Below are positions 1 to 7,204 of a DNA stretch of 17,429 nt, piece after piece. A model generated the notes under the pieces. The model was not told where the DNA came from. It did no database searches and saw nothing but the letters and a program-made list of their open reading frames with translations. This DNA comes from JBEEPE01 sp964489645 (GTDB taxonomy: Bacteria; Verrucomicrobiota; Verrucomicrobiia; Chthoniobacterales; Chthoniobacteraceae), in contig CAZAZT010000087.1 in assembly GCA_964489645.1 (NCBI GenBank), positions 1 through 17,429 on the forward strand, in the 5' to 3' direction. The stretch's first letter is position 1. Each line of letters begins with the position of its first letter. The position numbers were made by a program, and so were the translations under genes.

Positions 1-492
1 TTCTCGGACCATCTCAACGAACCGCCCCCGCCCCACCAGCGAACGGAACGCCACGGCCTCCCCATCCCCCCCCACGACCGCACATGCCCCGCTCCCTGAC
101 AGAACACGCTCAACCCAAGCCGTCACGTCCCCGTAGGACCACCATGACCCATCATCGTGCCGATACGCCAACAACGAGCCGTACTCACCCACCCCAAATC
201 GCCCATCATAGCCCACCACCCCAGCCAACATCCCACGCGGAATCCCGTCGTCCACACGCATCCCAACCCCCGCCTCCCCCTGCCTCCACGCCGCTGCCAA
301 AGTTCCTGCCTCCCTAAAAAAGTCGCCCCGCAAAACCCGCCGGGGTTCCACAGCGATCAACGAAACCGCCCCGCGTTCCGGCGCGTCAGAAGAGGTGTCA
401 AAAAACACCAACCCCGTTTCCCGACTCAGCGCGCGCGCAACATCCGCCGGCGCAAAATCGTCAAGGGCCGAACAACGTCTCAATCCACTCAT
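1..492 (-). CDS. pabB: Aminodeoxychorismate/anthranilate synthase component I (PabB/TrpE family), N-terminal part
   Basis: This gene runs off the left edge, so only the first 164 residues are present and no stop is seen. Reading begins at an ATG at 492-490, preceded by the purine-rich stretch GAGGGGTAGG. The protein matches the N-terminal lobe of chorismate-using synthases: LVFFDTSS near residues 28-35, then RGAVSLIAVEPRRVL (the family's 'rySiiG..P' strand) and GMLAGVVGYDGRFGVGEYG (the 'GG..GY..YD' strand region). The end, RFVEMVRE, fits the start of the catalytic domain, whose chorismate- and Mg-binding residues lie outside the window. Family members convert chorismate to aminodeoxychorismate (folate) or anthranilate (tryptophan). 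PabB seems more likely than TrpE because the N-terminal part looks short, but the missing C-terminal part would decide. It lies 42 bases after the hydrolase gene and probably shares its transcript. Confidence 0.72.
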   Translation of the reverse strand, partial: MSGLRRCSALDDFAPADVARALSRETGLVFFDTSSDAPERGAVSLIAVEPRRVLRGDFFREAGTLAAAWRQGEAGVGMRVDDGIPRGMLAGVVGYDGRFGVGEYGSLLAYRHDDGSWWSYGDVTAWVERVLSGSGACAVVGGDGEAVAFRSLVGRGRFVEMVRE

Positions 493-534
493 CCTACCCC
501 TCTGCACCAAAGATTCGTTGCCGACAACCAACCC

Positions 535-1443
535 TCACTCCTGAGCCGCTGGCACAATCCCCTCCGCACGGAGCCACTCGCCAACGCGCGCAGCCCAATC
601 GTTCACCGGCAAACCGTTCCGCTTCATGCCAAAGCCGTGCCCGCCCTTCGAATAGACATGCAACTCTGCCGGCAACCCCAGCTTTCGGTACTCCACATAA
701 AGATACGCACTCGCCAAGGCGCTCGTCTGCCCCTTGTCATCCCCCGCATGGATGAAGAATGCCCTCGGCGAAGCCGTCGTCACCTTCACCTCCGGCAACA
801 AAGCGCCCTCCCCCTTCTCCACCAAATACGCCGGGTAAACCGGCACCATGAAATCCGGACGCGCATTCTCCACCTCCAACGCCGCATCAAAAGCATACGT
901 CCGAGCCCCATGATTCAATCCGAGATTGACCGTCAGATGCCCCCCCGCCGAGAACCCCAAAACACCGATCCGCGCCGGATCCAAACCCCACTCCGAAGCA
1001 CGCTTCCGGATCATCCCCATCGCACGTTGCGCGTCCTGCAATGGCTCGATTCCTCGCCCTGAAGGACGCGCCGGCACTCGGTATTTCAACAAAATCCCCG
1101 TCACCCCCATCCCGTTCAACCATTCACACACCTTCGTCCCCTCGTGCGCCATCGCCAAACTCGAGTATCCGCCCCCCGGACACACCCACACCGCCGCTCC
1201 ATTCGGCTTCTCAGGACCGTACCCCCTGATCGTCGGATCCGAGACATTCGTGACGCGCACCACGTCCTTCTCACTCTTCGGTGGGATCACTTTCTCGGGC
1301 TCACACCGGTAACCCTCCGGCTCCGGCGCGCCCGCAGGCCACAACTTCACCACCACCGGCTCGGCCGCCATCAAGGCCGACACCCCGAAGAACCATCCCG
1401 CTACAACTGCCACTCGCGCCGATGTGAAGAGTTTCAATGACAT
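535..1443 (-). CDS. Secreted alpha/beta hydrolase (BD-FAE / acetyl-esterase-like)
   Basis: A 302-residue protein with an export signal: basic start MSLKLFTSAR, hydrophobic core to about residue 25, probable cleavage near ALMAA-EP. The rest is an alpha/beta-hydrolase of the xylan-esterase/BD-FAE type. It has the oxyanion motif CPGGGY (88-93), the nucleophile elbow GFSAGG with Ser165, a catalytic Asp in HAGDD (235 or 236) and His269 in GGHGFG. All three triad residues are present, so it is probably active on ester-linked substrates such as acetylated sugars, in the periplasm or outside the cell; the exact substrate cannot be read. A GGAGG directly abuts the ATG, while AGGG lies 7 bases upstream of it. 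A TTG at codon 3 is therefore a possible alternative start. It follows the small membrane-protein gene after 82 bases and precedes the pabB-like gene by 42. Confidence 0.85.
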   Translation of the reverse strand: MSLKLFTSARVAVVAGWFFGVSALMAAEPVVVKLWPAGAPEPEGYRCEPEKVIPPKSEKDVVRVTNVSDPTIRGYGPEKPNGAAVWVCPGGGYSSLAMAHEGTKVCEWLNGMGVTGILLKYRVPARPSGRGIEPLQDAQRAMGMIRKRASEWGLDPARIGVLGFSAGGHLTVNLGLNHGARTYAFDAALEVENARPDFMVPVYPAYLVEKGEGALLPEVKVTTASPRAFFIHAGDDKGQTSALASAYLYVEYRKLGLPAELHVYSKGGHGFGMKRNGLPVNDWAARVGEWLRAEGIVPAAQE

Positions 1444-1525
1444 CCTCCAACCCTAACCCATCCACCCCCCCGACCAGAAGCCCCAAGGAGATCCAGCCCA
1501 CGGAAAATCGCCGCAAGCGCCTGAA

Positions 1526-1951
1526 TCACTCCCGCGATACCTCCACGATCCGCGCAGCACCCGCCCCAACACGCACCGCACTCAGCAACGCCTCCACCTG
1601 CGACGGAGCCCCATCCGCCGCCAACTTCACCACCACGCGGTGATCCGAAAGGAAGATCCTTGCTCGATTCACCACAACCCGCTCAGGACCGCCAAGCCCC
1701 CCCTCCCGAGCCGGCGCAAGTCGCTCCGGAACCATGGATTCCACACCACGTCGGATCACCACCGGCCGCACACCCGTCTTCTCCCAAACCACCCGGCCAA
1801 CCAGCTCCACCGTCCGATCGTGCCACCCCAAGATCAGCTTTGCCAAAACCCCAACCCCAACCACAAAAGCACCCAGAAGAACCCACAAAGGACCGCGCCC
1901 CCGCCCCATTCCACTGGCTCCTCCCTCACCGAGCTCGGGTTTCCCTTCCAT
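1526..1951 (-). CDS. Small single-pass membrane protein of unknown function
   Basis: I do not recognise this 141-residue protein. A glycine-rich cytoplasmic-like start is followed by one hydrophobic segment at about residues 21-42 (PLWVLLGAFVVGVGVLAKLI). After it comes a basic, valine-rich domain of about 100 residues without cysteines or an evident catalytic motif, probably on the outer side of the membrane. The ATG lies only 12 bases after the rph stop, so the two are probably translated from one message. Codon use (G-ending, GTG/GGG-rich) matches the neighbouring minus-strand genes, supporting a real gene. The antisense frames here are composition artefacts. The last residues (VVKLAADGAPSQVEALLSAV) could form a short strand-helix unit. 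No function is proposed. Confidence 0.65.
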   Translation of the reverse strand: MEGKPELGEGGASGMGRGRGPLWVLLGAFVVGVGVLAKLILGWHDRTVELVGRVVWEKTGVRPVVIRRGVESMVPERLAPAREGGLGGPERVVVNRARIFLSDHRVVVKLAADGAPSQVEALLSAVRVGAGAARIVEVSRE

Positions 1952-1963
1952 GACCCAAAAACC

Positions 1964-2686
1964 CTAACCCCAAACCACCTTCCTCTGCGCCGCAATCATC
2001 TGACGGATTCCCGCTCCACCAACCTCCAACATCGCGTCCAACTGAGCCCGCGTGAACGTCGACTCTTCCCCAGAACCCTGCACCTCCACGAACCGCCCAG
2101 ACTCCGTCATCACAAGGTTCAGGTCCACCTCCGCGTCCTTGTCCTCCACATAGTCCAGATCCAGCAACACCTCCCCCTTCACCACCCCCACACTCACAGC
2201 CGCCACCATCTCCTTCAGCGGCAATGTCTTCAGCTTTCCGGACTCCAACAACGCACGACAGGCCAACAACGCCGCAACACACCCCCCCGTGATCGATGCC
2301 GTCCGCGTGCCCCCGTCCGCTTGCAACACATCACAGTCGACCCACAAAGTCCGCGAACCAAGCTTCTCCAGATCGATCACCGCACGCAACGAACGCCCGA
2401 TCAACCGCTGGATCTCCACACTCCGCCCATCCAACTTGCCCCGCGTACTGTCGCGCTGTTTCCGGTCGTGCGTCGAATACGGCAACATCGAGTACTCCGC
2501 CGTTAACCATCCCCCCGTGACCCCCTGCTCCTTCATCCACCGAGGAACAGACTCCTCAATCATCGCACTGCAGATGACCCGCGTGTTGCCCGTGGCAACC
2601 AGCACCGAGCCCGTCGCATTCGGAGCAATTCCAGGGGTAAATGAAAGTTCGCGGAGTTGATCCACCAGTCGGCCATCGTGACGCAT
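1964..2686 (-). CDS. rph: Ribonuclease PH
   Basis: RNase PH, a phosphate-dependent 3'-5' exoribonuclease that trims the 3' ends of tRNA precursors as a hexameric ring in the cytoplasm. The protein has the family layout throughout: MRHDGRLVDQLRELSF at the start, ATGSVLVATGNTRVICSA, GGWLTAEYSMLPYST, the basic DGRSVEIQRLIGRSLRAV stretch and WVDCDVLQADGGTRTASITG with its phosphate-site GGTRT. DLNLVMTESGRFVEVQGSGEE follows near the C-terminus. At 240 residues it is full length. I chose the ATG at 2686 because family members begin MRxDGR. A GTG at 2695 (three residues longer, with GAG 5 bases upstream) is a close alternative. It lies 102 bases after the cysteine-rich gene (93 from the GTG) and 12 bases before the small membrane protein. 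Confidence 0.96.
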   Translation of the reverse strand: MRHDGRLVDQLRELSFTPGIAPNATGSVLVATGNTRVICSAMIEESVPRWMKEQGVTGGWLTAEYSMLPYSTHDRKQRDSTRGKLDGRSVEIQRLIGRSLRAVIDLEKLGSRTLWVDCDVLQADGGTRTASITGGCVAALLACRALLESGKLKTLPLKEMVAAVSVGVVKGEVLLDLDYVEDKDAEVDLNLVMTESGRFVEVQGSGEESTFTRAQLDAMLEVGGAGIRQMIAAQRKVVWG

Positions 2687-2788
2687 ATCGCTCACTCAAT
2701 CTCACGACTCCCGCGCTTTCAATCCCCGTCATCCTCCGCCGAAAAATCAATCCACCCACGACCCCCACCAACCCGTCGCACGGAGCGC

Positions 2789-3391
2789 CTAACGCCCCAC
2801 ATCTTTCCGACCCGTGCCATTACATGAACCGCATCGCGAAAATCGCCGTCCATCGCACGCCGTGCATTTGAACGCACCGCGCATCCCCGACCCCTGACAC
2901 AGCGAACAGGTCAGCGAACCATTGCCCGAACCGCGACAAGACGCGCAAACCGCCCCAGCACCGCTCGACCCGCCCCCCGAAGAGGAGAATCCCAATCCGT
3001 TGCACGCAGAACATTTGAACGCACCGCGCCGCCCAGAACCCCGACACAACGAGCACGGAAGAGACGACGTCCCCGAGGAAGAGCCTTCCACCTTGCTCGA
3101 TCCCGCCCCCTTCGACGCCGAACCACCCTTGCCCTCCCCGTCCCCTCCAGGCTTTTTGCCGCTCCCACCACACCTCGAACAGCGACTGAATCGCCTCCCA
3201 TCGCACGCAGAACATTTGAACCCTCCCTTCAACCCCGTCCCCTTGCAGAGAGAACACACCAACGCCCCATTCCCAGATCCACGACACACCGAACACGCCT
3301 CCCCCGCAAACACCCCAATCCCACAACACACCGCCGACCCGAAAGCACAAAGCCGGATCAGACCCTGCCGCCGAGTGGAAAGCGATCGCAT
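2789..3391 (-). CDS. Exported cysteine-rich protein with repeated DnaJ-type CxxCxGxG modules
   Basis: A 200-residue protein with an N-terminal export signal (basic MRSLSTRRQG, hydrophobic to about residue 28, likely cleavage at VFA-GEA). The mature part carries ten CxxC pairs, mostly as CxxCxGxG like the zinc-binding centre of DnaJ. Three blocks are visible. Block A (33-78) has four pairs, block B (113-135) two, and block C (149-194) four, with A and C nearly parallel: CRGSGNG..., CSLC.G.G..., KC.ACDGRRFSRC. Gly/Ser-rich linkers separate them. There is no J domain and no substrate-binding domain, so it is not DnaJ. It may bind zinc or form disulfides outside the cytoplasm, but the role is unknown. 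The gene is divergent from purA and is the first gene of the rph-side cluster. Repeats also show at DNA level (for example around 2867 and 3015). Confidence 0.82.
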   Translation of the reverse strand: MRSLSTRRQGLIRLCAFGSAVCCGIGVFAGEACSVCRGSGNGALVCSLCKGTGLKGGFKCSACDGRRFSRCSRCGGSGKKPGGDGEGKGGSASKGAGSSKVEGSSSGTSSLPCSLCRGSGRRGAFKCSACNGLGFSSSGGGSSGAGAVCASCRGSGNGSLTCSLCQGSGMRGAFKCTACDGRRFSRCGSCNGTGRKDVGR

Positions 3392-3588
3392 GAGAAACCC
3401 CTACCACAACTTCCAGCCTCAGAACATGTTTCCTCTCAATCGAACGCACGCCGAAGCCGCGAAGAGACAATCACGCACCCCGTCAGACCCACTCCCGAAC
3501 GGGTTTCATTTGCGCTGAACCCGCCGCGGTCTAACATCGACCCCTTTGGTCCGTCCGTCGGACCCGGTCGAGACATCCATCCCGTTCT
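3392..3588. promoter_or_regulatory. Divergent intergenic region with candidate purA promoter
   Basis: This 197-base gap separates two divergent genes, so it should hold promoters for both. On the plus strand a candidate sigma-70 promoter is TTGCGC (3510-3515) and TAACAT (3532-3537) with a 16-base spacer, giving a leader of about 45 bases before purA. No comparable pair stood out for the leftward cysteine-rich gene. No PurR-like operator or riboswitch was recognised. The call rests on visual matching only. Confidence 0.35.
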
Positions 3589-4863
3589 ATGGCAAACACC
3601 ATTCTTGTCGGCGCCCAATGGGGCGATGAAGGCAAAGGCAAAATCATCGATTTCCTCACAGAAAACGCCGACATCGTCGTGCGTTCCCAAGGCGGAAACA
3701 ACGCCGGCCACACCGTCATCGTCGGCGGAACCAAATACGTCCTCCACCTCATCCCCTCCGGAATCCTCCGTCCCGACAAAATGTGCGTCATCGGAAATGG
3801 AGTCGTGCTCGATCCCGTCGCCGTCGCAGGCGAAATCAAGGGCCTTCGCGAGAGAGGGATCGCCGTGACGTCGTCCAACCTATTGATCAGCGACGCCGCA
3901 CACTTGGTCCTGCCCTACCACCGAAAACTCGACGAAGCCAAAGAGATCGCTCGCGGCGACGCAAAAATCGGCACCACCAAACGGGGAATCGGTCCAGCCT
4001 ACGGGGACAAGATCGCTCGTACCGGACTCCGCGTTGCCGACCTTCTCCTTCCGGAAGTTTTCGCCCAAAAACTCGCCCAACGTGTCCGCGAGAACAACGC
4101 GATCCTCGCCACCTACGGGATTGAACCCGTGGACTTCGAAAGCACCCTCGCCGCCTGCAACGAAGCCGCTGAACTTCTGCGCCCGCTCATCGGCAACACC
4201 GTGGTGTACCTCCACAACGCCGTCAAACAACGGCGCGAAATCCTTTTCGAAGGCGCTCAAGGCACGTTCTTGGACATCGACCACGGCACCTATCCCTACG
4301 TCACCAGTTCAAACACCACCGCCGGCGGCGCATGCACCGGCTCTGGCGTTCCCCCACACCACATCGACCGAGTGCTCGGCGTGGTCAAAGCCTACACCAC
4401 CCGCGTCGGTGAAGGACCGTTCCCGACCGAGAACCAAGAGATCAGCGACATGCTCCACGGCATGGGCCGCGAATTCGGCGCAACCACCGGCCGCGCCAGA
4501 CGCTGCGGTTGGTTCGACGCCGTCGCAGTCCGCTACGCCGGCATGATCAACGGGATCGATGACCTCGCGGTCACCAACCTCGATGGCCTCGATTCGCTCG
4601 ATTCAATCAAGATCTGCACCGGTTACTCACTGCACGGCAAAAGCTTGGAAATCCCGCCGCTCGACCACGCCGAACTCGCCGCTTGCGAACCCATCTGCAT
4701 CGAGATGCCAGGGTGGAAAACTCCCACCGATGCCATCCGCAACTGGAAAGACCTCCCCGAGAACGCTCGCAACTACCTCCTCAAGATCGCTGAGGTATGC
4801 GGAGCACAACTCCGGATCGTCAGCGTCGGCCCCAATCGGGAACAAACCATGGTTCTTGACTGA
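3589..4863 (+). CDS. purA: Adenylosuccinate synthetase
   Basis: PurA condenses IMP with aspartate, using GTP, to form adenylosuccinate, the first committed step from IMP to AMP, in the cytoplasm. The 424 residues are full length and contain every landmark. These are the N-terminal GTP-binding loop GAQWGDEGKGKIID (residues 8-21), GGNNAGHT, KRGIGPAYGDK, EGAQGTFLDIDHGTYPYVTSS, the Asp-loop region ATTGRARRCGWFD, and TNLDGLD near the guanine site. The ATG at 3589 gives the usual short lead before the GAQWGDEG loop; there is no strong SD, only weak purines upstream. It is the first gene of the plus-strand group, divergent from the cysteine-rich gene, and is followed by uppS after 63 bases. Codons are mostly C-ending (GTC, CTC, ATC, GCC), the opposite of the minus-strand genes. 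purD, for an earlier step of the pathway, is also in this window but on the other strand. Confidence 0.98.
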   Translation: MANTILVGAQWGDEGKGKIIDFLTENADIVVRSQGGNNAGHTVIVGGTKYVLHLIPSGILRPDKMCVIGNGVVLDPVAVAGEIKGLRERGIAVTSSNLLISDAAHLVLPYHRKLDEAKEIARGDAKIGTTKRGIGPAYGDKIARTGLRVADLLLPEVFAQKLAQRVRENNAILATYGIEPVDFESTLAACNEAAELLRPLIGNTVVYLHNAVKQRREILFEGAQGTFLDIDHGTYPYVTSSNTTAGGACTGSGVPPHHIDRVLGVVKAYTTRVGEGPFPTENQEISDMLHGMGREFGATTGRARRCGWFDAVAVRYAGMINGIDDLAVTNLDGLDSLDSIKICTGYSLHGKSLEIPPLDHAELAACEPICIEMPGWKTPTDAIRNWKDLPENARNYLLKIAEVCGAQLRIVSVGPNREQTMVLD

Positions 4864-4926
4864 ACCATCAATTCAACGTGGAAGAAGGGCCTGTCCTTTC
4901 GGTAGTTTGACGACCAAGCCATCGCC

Positions 4927-5676
4927 TTGAACACCACGTCCACCAGCGCTCTCCTCTCCGCTCCGCCCCTCCCCGAGGCCACCGTGCCGCGCCATATCGC
5001 CGTCATCATGGACGGCAATGGCCGCTGGGCTGCCGAACGCCGCCTACCTCGGATGGAAGGCCACCGCCGTGGCGCAAGCGCCGTGCGAGCCGTCACCACC
5101 GCTTGCGCAGAACTCGGCGTCGAATGCCTCACGCTCTTCGCATTCTCCACCGAGAACTGGAAACGCCCGCGCGAAGAGGTCGACGCACTGTTCCACCTCC
5201 TCGAACACTTCCTCGCCCTCGAACTGCCCGTCCTCCACAAGAACAACATCCAACTGCGCGCAATCGGCCGCCTCCAAGACCTCCCCTCCACCGCACGCCT
5301 CGCACTCGAAGACGCCATCCGCCAAACCGCATCGAACTCCGCGATGACTCTCGTCCTCGCCATCAACTACAGCGGACGCACCGAACTTGAGGACGCCATC
5401 CGGAACGTGTGTCGCGAAGTGCGCGACGGTCAACTCGATCCAGAAGAGTTCACCCAAGCGGATCTCCAACGCCACCTCTACACCGCCGAATGGCCCGATC
5501 CAGACCTCCTCATCCGGACGTCAGGCGAGATGCGCCTCTCCAACTTCCTGCTCTGGCAACTCAGCTACACCGAACTCTACGTCACCCCAAAACTCTGGCC
5601 GGACTTCGGCGAAGCTGATCTTCACGCCGCCATCGCCGAGTTCCGGTCCCGACGAAGGCGATACGGCGGCCTCTGA
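4927..5676 (+). CDS. uppS: Isoprenyl transferase (undecaprenyl diphosphate synthase family)
   Basis: A Z-type prenyltransferase that condenses isopentenyl diphosphate units to make undecaprenyl diphosphate, the lipid carrier for peptidoglycan and O-antigen building blocks; it acts at the cytoplasmic face. The 249 residues carry the family motifs in order. HIAVIMDGNGRWA holds the catalytic Asp near residue 29. TLFAFSTENWKRP, LAINYSGRTELEDAI and DPDLLIRTSGEMRLSNFLLWQLSYTEL (diphosphate-binding Arg/Ser and final Glu) follow. The assigned start is a TTG at 4927, giving about 21 residues before the catalytic block, normal for the family. The GTG at 4984 would leave only two residues before HIAV and is less likely. 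No good SD precedes either. It follows purA by 63 bases and precedes the sigma-54 activator by 27, so one transcript is likely. The usual partner cdsA is not next to it. Confidence 0.95.
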   Translation: MNTTSTSALLSAPPLPEATVPRHIAVIMDGNGRWAAERRLPRMEGHRRGASAVRAVTTACAELGVECLTLFAFSTENWKRPREEVDALFHLLEHFLALELPVLHKNNIQLRAIGRLQDLPSTARLALEDAIRQTASNSAMTLVLAINYSGRTELEDAIRNVCREVRDGQLDPEEFTQADLQRHLYTAEWPDPDLLIRTSGEMRLSNFLLWQLSYTELYVTPKLWPDFGEADLHAAIAEFRSRRRRYGGL

Positions 5677-5703
5677 CCTCTCACCCCCAACCCAACCCAC
5701 CCA

Positions 5704-7140
5704 ATGCCGCAGGTCCAAACCGTACTTGTCGTTGACCCCGACACCGATTTTCTCGAATGGGTCGAGACCCAGCTCACCGCCCAAGGAGTCAAGGTCCTTA
5801 CCGCTTCAGACTCCGAAAAAGCCTACCAACTGTTCATCAAGAACAAGCCGGATGTCGTCATCGCCGAAACACACATCAAACCCCTCGGCGGGATGGACCT
5901 CCTCGCGAAGATCCGTCACCGGGATTCGAACGCCATCGTCATCCTCATGAGCGCGTTCGGCACCACCCAAGCCGTCATCGAAGCCATGCGCCTCGGTGCA
6001 TTCGATTTCATCCGGAAACAACAGCTCCCCTTCACCCTCAAAGTGGTCATCGACTCGGCCCTCAAAGCCCAGTCAGACATGAAGGCCGCCACCTCCGCAA
6101 AGCCCGCACTCACCGTCGAAGAACATCAGGATTCGCTCGTCGGAAAATCCGCAGCCATGCAGCAGGTCTTCAAGATGGTCGGTCGCGTCTCCATGTCGGA
6201 TGCCCCCGTCATGATCACCGGCGAAAGCGGCTCAGGGAAGGAACTCGTCGCCCGCGCAGTTCACCAATACTCCCAACGGAACAACAGGTCCTACGTCGCC
6301 ATCAACTGTGCCGCCATCCCCGAGCAACTCCTCGAAAGCGAACTGTTCGGTCACGAAAAAGGCGCTTTCACCGGTGCCGTATCTCAGCGCGCAGGCCGCT
6401 TCGAACAATGCGACGGCGGCTCCCTCTTCCTCGACGAGATCGGCGACATGCCCATCCAACTCCAATCCAAAATTTTGCGCGTGCTCCAAGACGGGGAATT
6501 CACCCGCGTCGGCGGTAACCAAGTGATCAAGTCCGATGTCCGTATCATCGCCGCAACGAACAAAAATCTCGAACAAGAGGTGTCCGACCGCCGCTTCAGA
6601 GAGGACCTCTTCTACCGCCTCAATGTCGTTCGCATCCAACTCCCTCCGCTCCGACAACGCACCGAAGATATCCGTCTCCTCGCCGAATACTTCATCCAGA
6701 AAATCTCCACACGCCTGCGTCTTCCCAAGCTCTCCCTCTCCGAAGATGCCATGCGCCTGCTCGAGAACCATCCCTGGCCTGGGAACGTTCGTGAACTCGA
6801 GAACACCATCCAACGCTCCTGCGTTCTTGCGACCTCCGATGTCCTTCTCCCAAAAGATATTCCGCTAGGCCAGGTCACGACCGTCTCAGACCCGTCCAAC
6901 CCCCTGAACCATTCTGGGGAGATCACCCGCGAACAAGCCGTGAAAGCGTTGCTGCGATTCGCTGAACAAAGCCCAGAGACACAGCTGCTGCCCTGGCTGG
7001 AACGGGAGTTCACCCTCCACGCAATGCGCGTGACCAACGGCAATCAGGTCCGCGCCGCAAAACTCCTCGGCATCACCCGCGCCACACTCCGTAAACGCAT
7101 CGAACAGTTCTCCATCACTCGCGAAACCACCGTCACATAG
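5704..7140 (+). CDS. NtrC-family sigma-54-dependent response regulator with Glu at the phosphorylation site
   Basis: A 478-residue activator of sigma-54 RNA polymerase with three domains. The receiver (about 5-120) is followed by an AAA+ ATPase (about 143-375) and a Fis-type DNA-binding helix-turn-helix (about 435-470, GNQVRAAKLLGITRATLRKRIE). The AAA+ part is complete: Walker A GESGSGKE (173-180), the sigma-54 contact loop GAFTGA (220-225), Walker B SLFLDEIGD, and the arginine-finger region FREDLFYRL. The receiver is unusual. Where the phosphoacceptor Asp is expected the protein has VVIAE, placing Glu55 (GAA at 5866-5868) there. The usual acidic DD pair is D11-P12, while Ser83 and Lys105 look conserved. 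It lies 27 bases after uppS; no histidine kinase is in the window. Target genes are not evident. Flagellar control is possible given the fli genes nearby, but that is inference. Confidence 0.93.
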   Translation: MPQVQTVLVVDPDTDFLEWVETQLTAQGVKVLTASDSEKAYQLFIKNKPDVVIAETHIKPLGGMDLLAKIRHRDSNAIVILMSAFGTTQAVIEAMRLGAFDFIRKQQLPFTLKVVIDSALKAQSDMKAATSAKPALTVEEHQDSLVGKSAAMQQVFKMVGRVSMSDAPVMITGESGSGKELVARAVHQYSQRNNRSYVAINCAAIPEQLLESELFGHEKGAFTGAVSQRAGRFEQCDGGSLFLDEIGDMPIQLQSKILRVLQDGEFTRVGGNQVIKSDVRIIAATNKNLEQEVSDRRFREDLFYRLNVVRIQLPPLRQRTEDIRLLAEYFIQKISTRLRLPKLSLSEDAMRLLENHPWPGNVRELENTIQRSCVLATSDVLLPKDIPLGQVTTVSDPSNPLNHSGEITREQAVKALLRFAEQSPETQLLPWLEREFTLHAMRVTNGNQVRAAKLLGITRATLRKRIEQFSITRETTVT

Positions 7141-7204
7141 AACGCGCACACCCCCGCTTCGCATACCCAGCACACCCGGGCAGCTCCACCCAACAGGGAA
7201 CACC
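7141..7204. other. Convergent intergenic gap
   Basis: These 64 bases separate the ends of the sigma-54 activator gene (plus) and the guanylyltransferase gene (minus). Transcripts from both sides must end here or overlap. I see no convincing GC hairpin followed by a T-run on either strand, so no intrinsic terminator is called. Confidence 0.5.

Noticed and set aside
157..1062. Plus-strand open frame of 301 residues
   Set aside because: It is antisense to the hydrolase and pabB-like genes. Its Pro/Arg/His-rich translation has no domain and reflects the C-rich strand.
1640..2506. Plus-strand open frame of 288 residues
   Set aside because: Antisense to rph and the membrane protein. The translation is Arg/His/Pro-rich with no domain.
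2789..3391. Naming the cysteine-rich protein DnaJ
   Set aside because: It has the CxxCxGxG zinc motif but no J domain, no substrate-binding domain, and a signal peptide.
2820..3470. Minus-strand frame of 216 residues overlapping the cysteine-rich gene
   Set aside because: It is a shifted-frame shadow (Gly/Trp/Val-rich). The CxxCxGxG frame is the coding one.
7141..7204. Intrinsic terminator between the convergent genes
   Set aside because: No stable hairpin followed by a T-run is visible on either strand.
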